A DNA stretch of 64,000 nt from Paraburkholderia acidicola (GTDB lineage: Bacteria > Pseudomonadota > Gammaproteobacteria > Burkholderiales > Burkholderiaceae), in the NCBI RefSeq assembly GCF_002362315.1, contig NZ_MTZV01000002.1:1-64000 (forward strand), written 5' to 3'. The notes beneath the pieces were generated by a model. The model saw nothing but the letters and a program-made list of their open reading frames with translations, was not told the origin of the DNA and did not search any database. Shown here piece after piece: positions 35,933 through 46,624 of the stretch; the stretch's first letter is position 1; each line of letters begins with the position of its first letter. A program made the translations under genes and the position numbers.

Positions 35933-36407
35933 TGTCGTTCTGAACTGAGGAAGAAACCGCGTCGGGCACGTTGGGGACGGCCGCACAACAAGCAAACGTT
36001 CGGGAACGACAGCGAAGTATGTGGCGGCGCGGAGCAACGCGCGCGGATTTGCCCGCTGTAACCTGCGTCACCGTTGATGGTCTGACGTGGTATCGCGACG
36101 CTGGGGCATGGAAAAAACCACGAGCAACCAGCGGTGGCGAATAAAACGTAGCGCGAAAAACGGCGAAGACAGGCCGGGCAAACGAGTAACCCTACCCGAT
36201 CGGCCGTAAAAAGACAAGCCGGCAACCCGGCAATTCGTACCGCAAAGGCTTACGCAGAAAGGATCTGCGGGAAAACAGCCGATCCAGGCTGGTCCGTGTT
36301 TACGCTCCGTGGGCGGCCCGTCTGGCCCGACCGGCCGGTCGGCAACGAATGGTCCTGCCGCGGCAAACGGTACGCATCGATCGGCCGCTCTACCCTCGCC
36401 TGCCTCA
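35933..36407. other. 475-bp gap between tilS and lysC
   Basis: No gene is supported here. It should contain the lysC promoter, but no convincing -35/-10 pair, lysine riboswitch or leader peptide was seen. The only notable structure is a perfect 16-bp palindrome, CCGACCGGCCGGTCGG, at 36327-36342, 66 bp after the tilS stop. It has no T-tract. Confidence 0.6.
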
Positions 36408-37835
36408 TCAGGCGATCAACAGATCCTCGCGCCATTCGATCCGCCAGTAACGTTCGCCAGGCTGTTCCAGCTCCGGCGCGAACGCAGCGCGGTTCACGCC
36501 GAGTAGCGGCACGAAGAGCAACTCGTCGCCGGCGAAAAGCAGCGGTACGTCGCGCTTCCACGACGGTACGCCGCGCTCCTGAAACAGGTTCTTCAACGTG
36601 CGCGCAGGTCCACGCAACGTTGCGCGCATGCGCTCGCCGCCAATCCGTGAACGTGCGCTGAGCAGCCGGTCTGTCAGTGCCGTTGCGGGAACCGCGTCCG
36701 GTTCGTGCACGTGGCTTTCCGTGAACACGAAGGTGCCGCGCCATGACGGCAGACGCCAGACCGCTTCGCCGCGCCACCGGCATTCGACGGTGGCGCGCGG
36801 CACGAGCGCGGCGCCGTCAGCCGTATCGGCGGGATCCGCGCTGTCGCCGGCTTCCCAGTACACGTCGTCCCGATAGACGCGCAACGCCTGCCCGGCGTGA
36901 TCGACGCGCAGCCCGTGATCATCGCCGATCGTGCGCAGTTGCCGCAGCGCGTCGGCAAGACGCGCCGTCGATGCAGCCGGCAGCCCTTGCGTACGCATCC
37001 AGTAGCGCAGCAGATTCAGCGCGCGTTCGTCATCGAGTGCGAGCAACGCTGCACGCGACAGCGCACGCCTGTCGTCCTGCGCAACCTCGCGCAGATCGAG
37101 GCGCGCCAGTTCGTCGAGCAGCCGCTGGGCCGATGCGGCATGCGCCGCCGTGCGCGACAGCGCGTCGCGAAAGCCGGGAAAGTGCACGGCCAGCGTAGGC
37201 AGCACGTCGTGACGCAGCGCGTTGCGCGCATAGCGCGTATCCGCATTCGATTCGTCGTCGATCCAGTGCAGCGTATGCGCCCGCGCATATTGCTCGAGCT
37301 GCGCACGCAGCAGATGCAGCAGCGGCCGCACGCGGGGCGCCGCCGCACCGGCCGGCAACCGCTCGGGCGCCATTGCGGCGAGCCCCGCGAGCCCCGCGCC
37401 GCGCAGCAGTTGCAGCAGCACCGTTTCGGCCTGATCGTCGGCGTGCTGCGCGAGCCACAGCGCGCGTGCGCCATGCGTCGTGCACAGCGCATCGAGCGCG
37501 CGATAACGCGCATCGCGCGCCGCGGCTTCGATGCCGGTACCGGCGTCGCGTGCCACCTCGACGCGCCGATGCGCAAACTCGACCCCGCGCGCAGCCGCAA
37601 ACGCCGCACAGTGCGCGAGCCACGCATCCGCGTGCGCGCTCAACCCGTGATGCACATGCAACGCAACACAGCGCGCGGCACCCGCCACGTGCACCGTTGC
37701 ATCGAGAAGAACTGTCGAGTCGAGGCCGCCGCTAAACGCGACTGCAATGCGTGCGTCGTCGGGAAGCGCAGCGAACGCCGCACCGACAGCCTCGAAGACG
37801 AGGCGTTCGGTGGACGTTTCAGAAGAAGTTGTCAC
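36408..37835 (-). CDS. tilS: tRNA(Ile)-lysidine synthetase
   Basis: The 475-residue protein has the PP-loop ATPase motif VAFSGGLDSTVLL at about residues 33-45, LWLAQHADDQAETVLLQLLR near 128 and the C-terminal TilS domain. The enzyme modifies C34 of tRNA-Ile2 to lysidine so that it reads AUA. It is followed, after a long gap, by lysC, and lies 65 bp after accA. Confidence 0.94.
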   Translation of the reverse strand: MTTSSETSTERLVFEAVGAAFAALPDDARIAVAFSGGLDSTVLLDATVHVAGAARCVALHVHHGLSAHADAWLAHCAAFAAARGVEFAHRRVEVARDAGTGIEAAARDARYRALDALCTTHGARALWLAQHADDQAETVLLQLLRGAGLAGLAAMAPERLPAGAAAPRVRPLLHLLRAQLEQYARAHTLHWIDDESNADTRYARNALRHDVLPTLAVHFPGFRDALSRTAAHAASAQRLLDELARLDLREVAQDDRRALSRAALLALDDERALNLLRYWMRTQGLPAASTARLADALRQLRTIGDDHGLRVDHAGQALRVYRDDVYWEAGDSADPADTADGAALVPRATVECRWRGEAVWRLPSWRGTFVFTESHVHEPDAVPATALTDRLLSARSRIGGERMRATLRGPARTLKNLFQERGVPSWKRDVPLLFAGDELLFVPLLGVNRAAFAPELEQPGERYWRIEWREDLLIA

Positions 37836-37900
37836 GGTGGATCACCGCGCAAAAGATGAGAAGCAAAGTGCGCCGGACAGCAGAACCGCCGGCGCGGCGC

Positions 37901-38872
37901 TTACACGCCCGGCGCCGTTTCCTTGAACTTGCCGTACGCCATCAGCCGGTCGAAACGGCGCTCACGAAGATCCTGCGTGCTCATGCCCTGGAACTGCCGC
38001 AGCGAATCGGCAAGCGCACGACGCAGCAGCGCAGCCATGCCTTTTGGATCGCGATGCGCGCCGCCGAGCGGCTCGTTGACGATCTTGTCGATCAGACCGA
38101 GCGCTTTCAACCGGTGAGCGGTCAAGCCCAACGCTTCGGCAGCTTCCGGCGCCTTGGCCGAACTCTTCCAGAGAATCGACGCGCAGCCTTCCGGCGAGAT
38201 CACCGAATAGGTCGAGAATTGCAGCATCAGCACGCTGTCGCCGACGGCGATTGCGAGCGCACCACCCGAGCCGCCCTCACCGATGATCGTCGCGATGAGC
38301 GGCACCTTCAGTTCTGCCATCACATACAGATTGCGGCCGATCGCTTCCGACTGGCCGCGCTCTTCCGCGCCGATGCCGGGATAGGCACCGGGCGTATCGA
38401 TGAACGTGAAAATGGGCAGGCCGAATTTTTCCGCGACGCGCATCAGGCGCTCGGCCTTACGATAACCTTCCGGACGCGGCATACCGAAGTTGCGCGCAGC
38501 GCGTTCCTTCGTGTCACGGCCCTTCTGCTGGCCGATCACCATACACGCCTGACCGTTGAAACGCGCGAGGCCACCAACGATCGACAGGTCGTCCGCATAC
38601 GAGCGGTCGCCGTGCAATTCGTGGAAGTCGGTGAACAGCTCGTTGACGTAATCGAGCGTATAGGGGCGCTGCGGATGCCGCGCAATCTGCGAAACCTGCC
38701 AGGGCGTCAGATTCGCATACAGATCTTTCGTCAGCAGCTGGCTCTTCTTCGACAGCCGATCGATCTCTTCCGAAATGTCGACGGCCGAGTCATCCTGCAC
38801 GAAGCGCAACTCTTCGATTTTCGCTTCGAGTTCCGCGATCGGCTGCTCGAAATCCAGAAAGGTGGTCTTCAT
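37901..38872 (-). CDS. accA: Acetyl-CoA carboxylase carboxyltransferase subunit alpha
   Basis: The 323-residue protein shows AccA hallmarks: [17 protein letters not shown] at the N-terminus, [20 protein letters not shown], the substrate-binding [20 protein letters not shown] and [12 protein letters not shown]. With AccD it moves carboxyl from carboxybiotin to acetyl-CoA, the first committed step of fatty acid synthesis. Length matches the family. Confidence 0.97.
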   Translation of the reverse strand: MKTTFLDFEQPIAELEAKIEELRFVQDDSAVDISEEIDRLSKKSQLLTKDLYANLTPWQVSQIARHPQRPYTLDYVNELFTDFHELHGDRSYADDLSIVGGLARFNGQACMVIGQQKGRDTKERAARNFGMPRPEGYRKAERLMRVAEKFGLPIFTFIDTPGAYPGIGAEERGQSEAIGRNLYVMAELKVPLIATIIGEGGSGGALAIAVGDSVLMLQFSTYSVISPEGCASILWKSSAKAPEAAEALGLTAHRLKALGLIDKIVNEPLGGAHRDPKGMAALLRRALADSLRQFQGMSTQDLRERRFDRLMAYGKFKETAPGV

Positions 38873-38988
38873 AGGTGGGATCCTTGGACTTACCGGCAGC
38901 GCGTATTCTAACCGCGCGCGCCGTTCTCAAAACGACCTCGCAACTATCAAACCCTGGAACCGATAGTTTACGAGGGACGCTTCCACAA

Positions 38989-40062
38989 TCAGTAGTCGAC
39001 CGGTAACGGATCGAGACTACGCCACATATACCAGGTCGCCACGGTACGCCATGGCTCCCAGTTCGCTGCAACCTCGCGCGCTTCGCTGCGCGTAACAGGT
39101 TCGCCGCTGAAATAGTTAACGCTGATCGCGCGGATCAACCCGAGATCGTCGAGCGGTAGCACGTCCGGGCGCGACAGGTTGAAGATCAGGAACATCTCCG
39201 CGGTCCAGCGACCAATGCCGCGAATCTGCGTGAGCTCCGCAATCACCGCCTCGTCTTCCATCGATGTCCACTTGCCGACGTGCAGCGCACCGGACACGAA
39301 ATGCTGGGCGAGATCGAGAATGTATTCGGTCTTGCGCTTCGACAGCCCGCATGCGAGGAGCTTCTCCTGGCCGAGCTTGATGAACTGCTGCGGTACCAGT
39401 TTGGGGCACGCGCTCTCGACCCGCTGCCACGCAGCCTGCGCAGCGGCAACCGAAACCTGCTGGCCAACCACCGAACGCGCCAGCGTGACAAACGGATCGC
39501 CGCGCGACAGCAGATGCACGGGGCCGAATTTCGGAATCAGCTTCTTGAGGATGCGGTCGCGCTTCACCAGATCGGCGCACGCCTTGTCCCAGTATGCGGG
39601 TCGCGTCACTTCAGGCGCGAGCCCGTCGATCTGCACCGGCCCTGCTTCGCTATCCGACACGACCTGCGATTTGCGCACGACGGTGACTTCACCGTCGTGC
39701 AACGCGTCGAGTTCGCGTTCGTGGATGTCGCCCGCCAGCGCTTCGGGCAACGCGCCATTGCTCCTGACACTACCGTTGCTGCCACCGCGCGCCTGCTTCG
39801 CACGCGCCGATCCTTTCAGGACTTTCGGTGCTCGCGATGCATCGCCATTGAGCGCGCCAGGAGCGCGCTTCACAGCCATCTTTTTTGCGGCGACCGCGCC
39901 CGTGCGCGCATGCACGGCGCCATTGGCGGCCGTGGTCGCTACCTTCGATGCACCTTGCAGCGCGCGAGCGTTACTACCCCGCGCACGCGTCGTTTTCGCT
40001 ACCGGTGCTGCGCCTGTCTTAGACGCGGCCCGTCTGGCCTGCGTCTTCGTGGCCGTTGCCAT
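38989..40062 (-). CDS. alkA: DNA-3-methyladenine glycosylase II (AlkA-type HhH-GPD) with a basic N-terminal tail
   Basis: The 357-residue protein has a glycosylase domain over about 150-355, with VGQQVSVAAAQAAWQRV, the helix-hairpin-helix IRGIGRWTAEMFLIF and the catalytic aspartate in VLPLDDLGL. It would excise alkylated bases. The first 130 residues are low-complexity, rich in Ala, Lys, Arg and Gly (for example SKTGAAPVAKTTRARGSNAR), like a histone H1 tail, and may bind DNA. The start at 40062 is the only ATG that includes this tail; a shorter protein cannot be excluded. Confidence 0.88.
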   Translation of the reverse strand: MATATKTQARRAASKTGAAPVAKTTRARGSNARALQGASKVATTAANGAVHARTGAVAAKKMAVKRAPGALNGDASRAPKVLKGSARAKQARGGSNGSVRSNGALPEALAGDIHERELDALHDGEVTVVRKSQVVSDSEAGPVQIDGLAPEVTRPAYWDKACADLVKRDRILKKLIPKFGPVHLLSRGDPFVTLARSVVGQQVSVAAAQAAWQRVESACPKLVPQQFIKLGQEKLLACGLSKRKTEYILDLAQHFVSGALHVGKWTSMEDEAVIAELTQIRGIGRWTAEMFLIFNLSRPDVLPLDDLGLIRAISVNYFSGEPVTRSEAREVAANWEPWRTVATWYMWRSLDPLPVDY

Positions 40063-40109
40063 CCTGCCTCCTGCCTGGCGAGTCGATCAGAGGGAAGTGC
40101 GGGAAGCGC

Positions 40110-41507
40110 TCACACGCGCCGCCACTCGGTCAACCCGCCTGGTTTGTCTTCAAGTGCAATTCCAGCTTCGAGCAATTCAGCCCGGATCCGGTCTGCTTCG
40201 GCATAATCCTTCGCCTGCTTCGCGGCAACGCGCGCGGCGATCCGTGCTTCGATCGCCGGTGCGTCGAGCGCAACGTCGCCCGTGCTGCCGTTCGCCTGCT
40301 GCAAATACGCGCGCGGTTCGCGGCCAAGCAGGCCGATCACGCGCGCAAGTCCCTGCAATTGCCGTGCAAGCAAAGCGTTGCGCGTGCGATTGACTTCGCT
40401 CGCCAGTTCGAACAGCACCGACACGGCGACCGGCGTATTGAAGTCATCGTTCATCGCTGCACGGAACCGCTGCGCGTACGCTTCGTTCCAGTCTAGGTCA
40501 GACGCGTGAGGTGTCACATCTTTCAATGCGGTATACAAACGCGTCAGTGCGCTGCGGGCATCGTCGATATGCGTATCGCTGTAATTCAGCGGTGACCGGT
40601 AGTGCGCACGCGCGATAAAAAAACGCACCACTTCGGCATCGTACTGCGCGAGCACCTCACGGATCGTAAAGAAATTGCCGAGCGACTTCGACATCTTCTC
40701 ATTGTCGATCTGCACATAGCCGTTGTGCATCCAGTAGTTGACGAAAGTTTGCCCAGTCGCGCCTTCGCTCTGGGCAATTTCGTTTTCATGGTGCGGAAAC
40801 TGCAGGTCCTGACCGCCGCCGTGAATGTCGAAGTGGTCGCCGAGCAGCGTGCAGCCCATCGCGGAGCATTCGATGTGCCAGCCTGGCCGGCCGCGACCGT
40901 ATTTCGAATCCCAGCCGGTGTCGGCGGGTTCGTCGGGTTTCGCCTGCTTCCACAGGACGAAATCGAGTGGGTCCTGTTTCGCATCGTTCGCCGCGACGCG
41001 TTCGCCCGCGCGCAGGTCTTCGAGCGACTTGCCCGACAGCTTCCCGTAGTTCGCGAACTTGCGCACGGCATAGTTCACGTCGCCATCGGATGCCTGATAG
41101 GCGTAGCCGTTCGCTTCGAGCTTCTCGATCAGGCCGAGCATCTGCGGGATGTAATCGGTTGCGCGCGGTTCGTGATCGGGACGCTCGATACCGAGCGCGT
41201 CCGCATCTTCGTGCAGCGCTGCGATGAAGCGGTCGGTCAGCGACTTGATGGTCTCGCCGTTCTCGACCGCCCGCCTGATGATCTTGTCGTCGATGTCGGT
41301 GATGTTGCGGACATAGGTGACGTCGTAGCCGAGCGTGCGCAGCCAGTGCTGCACGATGTCGAACACAACCATGACCCGCGCATGACCGATATGACAATAG
41401 TCGTACACCGTCATGCCACAGACGTACATTCGCACGACGCCTTCCTGAAGCGGCACGAAAGATTGCTTGTCACGCGCGAGCGTGTTGTAGATGCGCAGTG
41501 ATTCCAT
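40110..41507 (-). CDS. cysS: Cysteinyl-tRNA synthetase
   Basis: The 465-residue protein starts [20 protein letters not shown]. It has the class I signatures CHIGHAR near residue 37 and KMSKSLGNF near 270, and zinc-binding positions including YVCGMTVYD and [10 protein letters not shown]. It charges tRNA-Cys. The start at 41507 matches the family; the longer frame to 41627 is unlikely. It is divergent from the TPR gene. Confidence 0.96.
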   Translation of the reverse strand: MESLRIYNTLARDKQSFVPLQEGVVRMYVCGMTVYDYCHIGHARVMVVFDIVQHWLRTLGYDVTYVRNITDIDDKIIRRAVENGETIKSLTDRFIAALHEDADALGIERPDHEPRATDYIPQMLGLIEKLEANGYAYQASDGDVNYAVRKFANYGKLSGKSLEDLRAGERVAANDAKQDPLDFVLWKQAKPDEPADTGWDSKYGRGRPGWHIECSAMGCTLLGDHFDIHGGGQDLQFPHHENEIAQSEGATGQTFVNYWMHNGYVQIDNEKMSKSLGNFFTIREVLAQYDAEVVRFFIARAHYRSPLNYSDTHIDDARSALTRLYTALKDVTPHASDLDWNEAYAQRFRAAMNDDFNTPVAVSVLFELASEVNRTRNALLARQLQGLARVIGLLGREPRAYLQQANGSTGDVALDAPAIEARIAARVAAKQAKDYAEADRIRAELLEAGIALEDKPGGLTEWRRV

Positions 41508-41756
41508 AGAGACGGTGCGTGGGTCGGAGGAAATCCGCTTTGCATTCCCGCAGGCTGGGTCCGGTGAGTCACAGACTCCTGCACGGGCTTCATACGCTGC
41601 AGCACTTCGAGCAGCAAACCGGTGCACCTGGTGCGGCGGTCAGGCTGCTATCAACGCGGAGACGACCACGAGTGACGAAAAGACAGTCTGAGGTTCAACG
41701 GAACGCGCAGACCTTTTGTTAGAATGGGTCGGAGTATAACACCCAGACCTGAGCCT

Positions 41757-42485
41757 ATGAAACCTTCCAGCGGCCGCGCGCACCGCGCTGCGACCCTCAC
41801 CGCGACGGCCATTTTCGGCCTCGCGCTCACGCTTTTGCCCGGCGTCGCCGCGCATGCCCAGAAGGCCAGTCCAGTAGCACAAGGACCGGCCGTGCGTGAC
41901 GGCACGCCCGAGATCGACTCGTCGATCGAGCAGAAGAACTGGACTCAGGCGCTCAAGCAACTCGACGCACGCATCGCGTCGAATCCGCGCGATGCTCAGG
42001 CAAAGTTCAAACGTGCCACGGTGCTCGTCCGCCTGAACCGCGACGACGACGCCATCGCCGCCTTCACCGAACTCACGCAGATCTACCCCGAGCTTCCCGA
42101 GCCGTACAACAACCTGGCTGCGCTGTATGCGAAGCACGGTCGCTATGACGAAGCGCGCGCCGCGCTCGAAACCGCGACGAAGGTCAACCCCGGTTACGGT
42201 CTCGCCTACGAGAATCTCGGCGACCTGTATCTGCGTCTCGCTAACGCGGCGTATCTGCGCGCCCAGGGTCTCGGCCGTGCGAGTGCGACGACCCAGCAGC
42301 GTCTCGCCGACATCCAGAAGATCGTTGCGCCGCCCAAAACCGAGGCGAAGCCCACACGCAAAGCCGTGGCAATCGACGATTACACGAACCGCGCCACGTC
42401 CAATATCACCGACACACCGAGCTTCCAGTTCGGCGGTCCGAGCGGTTCGCTGGCCACGCCGCCGTACGTCGCGCCTTCACAATAA
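41757..42485 (+). CDS. Exported TPR-repeat protein
   Basis: The 242-residue protein has a Sec signal peptide (hydrophobic 11-30, likely cut after AAHAQ). At least three tetratricopeptide repeats lie over about 60-180 (KFKRATVLVRLNRDDDAIAA, YNNLAALYAKHGRYDEARAA, YENLGDLYLRLANAAY), followed by a polar tail. It is likely a periplasmic scaffold. It leads a row of two cyclophilins and lpxH, the usual order in Burkholderia. No specific partner is known from the sequence. Confidence 0.85.
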   Translation: MKPSSGRAHRAATLTATAIFGLALTLLPGVAAHAQKASPVAQGPAVRDGTPEIDSSIEQKNWTQALKQLDARIASNPRDAQAKFKRATVLVRLNRDDDAIAAFTELTQIYPELPEPYNNLAALYAKHGRYDEARAALETATKVNPGYGLAYENLGDLYLRLANAAYLRAQGLGRASATTQQRLADIQKIVAPPKTEAKPTRKAVAIDDYTNRATSNITDTPSFQFGGPSGSLATPPYVAPSQ

Positions 42486-42569
42486 TCCGGCGTTCGAGAG
42501 CGCCGGCCCATGCCGGCGAAGTTCGCCCCGTAGTTCGCTGTTTACGTTTTTTTCACTCCGAGGATCCTC

Positions 42570-43151
42570 ATGAAATGGTTGATGCTGGCGCTCGGCAGCG
42601 CCGCCCTGATCGCAAACGCACCCGCATTCGCGCAGTCGGCACCGCAGGCAGCGCATCCGTCCGTACTGTTCAAGACGTCGCAAGGCGACATCCGCGTCGA
42701 GCTGTACCCGGAGAAAGCGCCGAAGACGGTCGCGAATTTTCTCGACTACGTGAAGGCCGGCCAGTACACCGGCACGATCTTCCATCGTGTGATTCCGGGC
42801 TTCATGATCCAGGGCGGTGGCTACACGACCAGCTACGCTGAAAAACCGACGCGCGCGCCGATCCAGCTCGAGAGCCGCAGCGGCCTGAAGAACGCGACCG
42901 GCACGATCTCGATGGCACGCACGGGCGATCCTGACTCGGCGACCGCCCAGTTCTTCATCAATACCGTCGACAACGCCGGCCTCGACTATCCGAACCCGGA
43001 CGGCAACGGCTATGCGGTATTCGGCAAGGTGACGTCCGGCATGGACGTCGTGAAGAAGATCGAAGGCACGCCGACGACGTCGCGCGGCGAGATGGCCAAC
43101 GTGCCGCAAAAGCAGATCGTGATCGAGTCGGCGACGATCGTCGGCAAATAA
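42570..43151 (+). CDS. ppiA: Periplasmic peptidyl-prolyl cis-trans isomerase (cyclophilin)
   Basis: The 193-residue protein has a signal peptide ending near AFAQS. The cyclophilin core includes APKTVANFLDYV, FHRVIPGFMIQGGGY and [20 protein letters not shown]. It assists folding of exported proteins. The core matches the cytoplasmic copy immediately downstream, which indicates an old duplication. Confidence 0.94.
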   Translation: MKWLMLALGSAALIANAPAFAQSAPQAAHPSVLFKTSQGDIRVELYPEKAPKTVANFLDYVKAGQYTGTIFHRVIPGFMIQGGGYTTSYAEKPTRAPIQLESRSGLKNATGTISMARTGDPDSATAQFFINTVDNAGLDYPNPDGNGYAVFGKVTSGMDVVKKIEGTPTTSRGEMANVPQKQIVIESATIVGK

Positions 43152-43297
43152 GCCATCAGTTACGCATCGAGCCGCGCCGGTACACGCAGCGAAACGGCGC
43201 GCTAACATAACCCATCGCTGCCGGCGCGGCACCGCGCGGCCCGATTGCCGCGAGCGCCGCGCTTTCCACTTAATCCTGAACTTCAAAGGTTGCCATC

Positions 43298-43792
43298 ATG
43301 GTCGAACTGCATACGAATCACGGCGTCATCAAACTCGAACTGGACGCTGAGAAAGCACCGAAGTCAGTCGAGAATTTCCTGAACTACGTGAAGAAAGGTC
43401 ACTACGACAACACGGTGTTCCATCGCGTGATTAACGGCTTCATGGTCCAGGGCGGCGGCTTCGAGCCAGGCATGCAGCAAAAGCCCACTGACGCGCCGAT
43501 CGTCAACGAAGCGAACAACGGACTGAAGAACAACACCTATACGATCGCGATGGCGCGCACGAACGACCCGCACTCGGCGACCGCGCAGTTCTTCATCAAC
43601 GTGAACGACAACGACTTTCTGAACCATTCGTCGCCGACGCCGCAAGGCTGGGGCTATACGGTGTTCGGCAAGGTCGTCGAAGGTCAGGACGTGGTTGACA
43701 GGATCAAGGGCGTCAAGACCGGTTCGAAGGGTTTTCATCAGGACGTGCCCGCCGACGACGTGATCATCGAAAAAGCCGTCATCGTCGAGTAA
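43298..43792 (+). CDS. ppiB: Cytoplasmic peptidyl-prolyl cis-trans isomerase B (cyclophilin)
   Basis: The 164-residue protein has no signal peptide and begins [20 protein letters not shown]. Cyclophilin motifs [15 protein letters not shown] and [20 protein letters not shown] are present. It catalyses prolyl isomerisation in the cytoplasm. It is followed 52 bp later by lpxH. Confidence 0.95.
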   Translation: MVELHTNHGVIKLELDAEKAPKSVENFLNYVKKGHYDNTVFHRVINGFMVQGGGFEPGMQQKPTDAPIVNEANNGLKNNTYTIAMARTNDPHSATAQFFINVNDNDFLNHSSPTPQGWGYTVFGKVVEGQDVVDRIKGVKTGSKGFHQDVPADDVIIEKAVIVE

Positions 43793-43844
43793 CCGGTAAC
43801 CGGCCACCCTGCCGCGTACTGCTGCACCTATCAGGCACACTTCG

Positions 43845-44642
43845 ATGCTGCAAGAAACGCCGCTGCGAAGCGCCGCTGCGGGCGTGCCTGGCGAGGGCAA
43901 ACGCCCGCACGCCGCACGCCCGTTTTTGTTTCTCTCCGATCTTCATCTGAGCGCCGCGATCCCGCGTACGGTCGCGGCCTTCGAGCATTTCATCCAGGTC
44001 ACGGCTAACCAGGCCGACTCGGTATTTATTCTCGGCGATCTGTTCGAGTACTGGATCGGCGACGACATGCTCGCCGAACCGTTCGCGGGCCGCATGGCCG
44101 CGCTGATGCATACGCTGTCGGAGCGTGGCATCGCGCTCTACATCATGCATGGCAATCGCGACTTCCTGCTGGGCAAGCGCTTCATGAAAGCGGCGGGCGC
44201 AATCTGGCTGCCCGACCCGATCGCGATCACCGCGTTCGGCACGCGCGTCGTGCTCGCGCACGGCGATGCGTTGTGCACGGCGGATCATGGGTATCAGTGG
44301 TTTCGTCGGCTCGCGCGCAACCGCTTTGCGCAGATGCTGTTTCTCGCGTGGCCGTTCAGATGGCGCCAGGCGCTGGCCGAGCGTATGCGCTCTAAAAGCG
44401 AAACGGGCCGCACACGGCCCGCCTCGCCGCGCTACGACGTAACGCGCAAAGGCGTCGCGGCACTGTTCAGGAAAACCGCGACGACCTGGATGATTCACGG
44501 TCACACCCACCGCCCCGCACGCCATCAGGAAAACGGCGGCACACGCTGGGTTCTGCCCGACTGGGATCTCGATCACGGCGAACGACGCGGCGGTTATCTG
44601 CGCATCGATGCCGAAGGATTCAGGGCGCTGCCGCTCGATTGA
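43845..44642 (+). CDS. lpxH: UDP-2,3-diacylglucosamine diphosphatase
   Basis: The 265-residue protein has the metallophosphoesterase motifs in order: FLSDLHLS, ILGDLFEYWIGDD, MHGNRDFLLG, LAHGDALCTAD and IHGHTHRP. LpxH cuts UDP-diacylglucosamine to lipid X in lipid A synthesis at the inner membrane. The first 25 residues before the core are an Ala/Gly-rich extension, so a shorter start is possible. Confidence 0.94.
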   Translation: MLQETPLRSAAAGVPGEGKRPHAARPFLFLSDLHLSAAIPRTVAAFEHFIQVTANQADSVFILGDLFEYWIGDDMLAEPFAGRMAALMHTLSERGIALYIMHGNRDFLLGKRFMKAAGAIWLPDPIAITAFGTRVVLAHGDALCTADHGYQWFRRLARNRFAQMLFLAWPFRWRQALAERMRSKSETGRTRPASPRYDVTRKGVAALFRKTATTWMIHGHTHRPARHQENGGTRWVLPDWDLDHGERRGGYLRIDAEGFRALPLD

Positions 44643-44709
44643 ACCTCGTTGCGGCGGCACGGGTCACGCGTGCTTGCTGCGCGTAGGCCGTCGGTCGATC
44701 GCCAGCGCT

Positions 44710-45513
44710 TCAACCCCCGTCGATTTCCTCACCTTCCAGCGCGGCCGATAACCGGCGCAAACCGAGCAGCGTCGCATCGGCACCATGTAAAGCCTCGATG
44801 CGCGTACCGAGCCGCTCGAGCGCCGCCACGATCTCGTCGACGCGCTGGGTCTGCGTCGCGGCATGATCGATCAGACCGTGGATGGCAAGCGAAACGGGAT
44901 CGTCGGCGTTCGGCGCGATGCCGTAGGCGCTGAACGCCGCACGCACCGGCAGGCCGTCCGCATCGATAGCCGTATCGATGCGTGCAGCAACAGGTGCCGC
45001 GGGGGCAATCACACGCGCCGGATTGCCGACCGCAGTGCCACCCGCCGGCACCGGCTTCACGACGACGGCGTTCGAACCGATCTTCGCATCGTCACCAATC
45101 ACGAACCCGCCCAGCACTTTCGCGCCCGCCCCGACGATCACGCCGCGCCCGAGCGTCGGGTGCCGTTTCGCACCGCGCGTGAGCGACGTACCGCCGAGCG
45201 TCACGCCCTGATAGATCGTGCAGTCGTCACCGATCTCCGCCGTCTCGCCGATCACGACGCCCATGCCGTGGTCGATAAAAACGCGCCGGCCGATCGTCGC
45301 GCCGGGGTGAATCTCGATGCCGGTCAGGAAGCGTCCGAACTGCGATACGCAGCGCGCGAGCCAGCGACGTTTAGCGCGCCAGCATGCGTGTGCGAACCGG
45401 TGCAGCACGATGGCGTGCAGACCCGGATAACACGTGAGCACTTCCCAGGCGCTGCGTGCGGCGGGATCGCGCTCGCGGATCGTGGCGATGTCTTCGCGAA
45501 GTCTCGTGAACAT
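44710..45513 (-). CDS. cysE: Serine O-acetyltransferase
   Basis: The 267-residue protein starts [20 protein letters not shown]. It has the left-handed beta-helix hexapeptide repeats, including [40 protein letters not shown] and [20 protein letters not shown]. It makes O-acetylserine for cysteine synthesis. About 70 residues follow the hexapeptide domain, as in epsilonproteobacterial and betaproteobacterial long forms. The start at 45513 fits better than the ORF limit at 45552. Confidence 0.95.
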   Translation of the reverse strand: MFTRLREDIATIRERDPAARSAWEVLTCYPGLHAIVLHRFAHACWRAKRRWLARCVSQFGRFLTGIEIHPGATIGRRVFIDHGMGVVIGETAEIGDDCTIYQGVTLGGTSLTRGAKRHPTLGRGVIVGAGAKVLGGFVIGDDAKIGSNAVVVKPVPAGGTAVGNPARVIAPAAPVAARIDTAIDADGLPVRAAFSAYGIAPNADDPVSLAIHGLIDHAATQTQRVDEIVAALERLGTRIEALHGADATLLGLRRLSAALEGEEIDGG

Positions 45514-45579
45514 GGCAGTAACGCATTGGTGAGAGGGGACCGCCCGCCTCACCGATCGATAACGGTGAAGGCAAACGAC

Positions 45580-45605
45580 AGCTGCCGGTTATCAAACCGG
45601 CAGCT
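45580..45605 (-). terminator. Hairpin downstream of trmJ
   Basis: A perfect 11-bp stem, AGCTGCCGGTT (45580-45590) with AACCGGCAGCT (45595-45605), encloses a 4-nt loop. It lies about 100 bp after the trmJ stop and before cysE. The T-tract is weak on both strands, so termination may be partial. Confidence 0.55.
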
Positions 45606-45703
45606 TTGCTTAGAACGTTTCGGGGATTGTAGGGCGATTGTGCCAAACCTGCAGGAAGCCCACGCGCCTGGCAAGGTCGGCGGATAGCGAACCGCTACGG
45701 CGG

Positions 45704-46624
45704 CTACTCGCCGCCCGGCGCTTTCGCTCTCAGCAGGATGTGCTTGGCGATGCCGCGCACGATATTGACCTCTTCGCGCTCGAGCCCCGAGCGGGCGAAC
45801 AGCCGCCGCAGACGCGACATCAGTTTTTTCGGGTTCGCCGGATCGAGAAACTCGAGGGCGATCAGCGCATTCTCGAGGTGCACATACATGCGTTCGATTT
45901 CATCGCTGGCGGCACGCGGGCTGGCGTCGCTATCGGGCACCCCCGCCGCGCCCGCCGCTCCCGAGGTAGCCGCGTCGCCAAGATACGCAATGCGCAACTC
46001 ATACGACAGCACCTGAATCGCCTGCGCGAGATTCAGCGAACTGTAAGCAGGATTGGCCGGAATATGCGCGAGCGCGCTGCACCGTTCGACGTCCTCGTTC
46101 GAGAGACCGGTGCGTTCGTTGCCGAACACGAGCGCGATGTCGCCGCTCGCCGCATGCTCGCGTGCCGCGCTCGCCGCTGCGCGCGGCGGCAACTGCGGCG
46201 GGCCGTATTCGCGGGCCCGTGCGGTCAACGCCACCGACCATTGCACGCCATTCAGCGCATCGGCGAGCGTCGGGACGACGTGTGCCGACGCGAGCACATC
46301 GTCGGCGCCGCTCGCCATCGCGATCGCTTCCGGATCGGACTGGACGTGCGCCACGCGCGGCGCGACCAGCACGAGCCGCGAGAAGCCCATCGTTTTCAGC
46401 GCGCGCGCGGCCGCACCGACATTGCCGGGATGGCTCGGCTCGACCAGCACGAAGCGCGTCGACGTGAAGCCGCCGCGTACCGGGCCGCCAGGACCACCTG
46501 GGTCGGCGGTACCTGATACGGCGTGGGAGCGTGAGGAGGAAACGGGGGATTGGGCCACGATGGCGGTCGGCGCAGGGGGAAGCTGGAAAGCGGCTATGGT
46601 AGCGCCAATGGAAGGCGATCCCAA
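45704..46624 (-). CDS. trmJ: tRNA (cytidine/uridine-32-2'-O)-methyltransferase
   Basis: The 306-residue protein has SpoU-family motifs: FVLVEPSHPGNVGAAARALK near residue 58, DIALVFGNERTGLSNEDVER and IPANPAYSSLNLAQAIQVLS, which form the knotted SAM site. A C-terminal helical extension matches TrmJ. About 50 Pro/Ser/Gly-rich residues precede the core, so the true start may be later. It is divergent from suhB. Confidence 0.92.
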   Translation of the reverse strand: MGSPSIGATIAAFQLPPAPTAIVAQSPVSSSRSHAVSGTADPGGPGGPVRGGFTSTRFVLVEPSHPGNVGAAARALKTMGFSRLVLVAPRVAHVQSDPEAIAMASGADDVLASAHVVPTLADALNGVQWSVALTARAREYGPPQLPPRAAASAAREHAASGDIALVFGNERTGLSNEDVERCSALAHIPANPAYSSLNLAQAIQVLSYELRIAYLGDAATSGAAGAAGVPDSDASPRAASDEIERMYVHLENALIALEFLDPANPKKLMSRLRRLFARSGLEREEVNIVRGIAKHILLRAKAPGGE

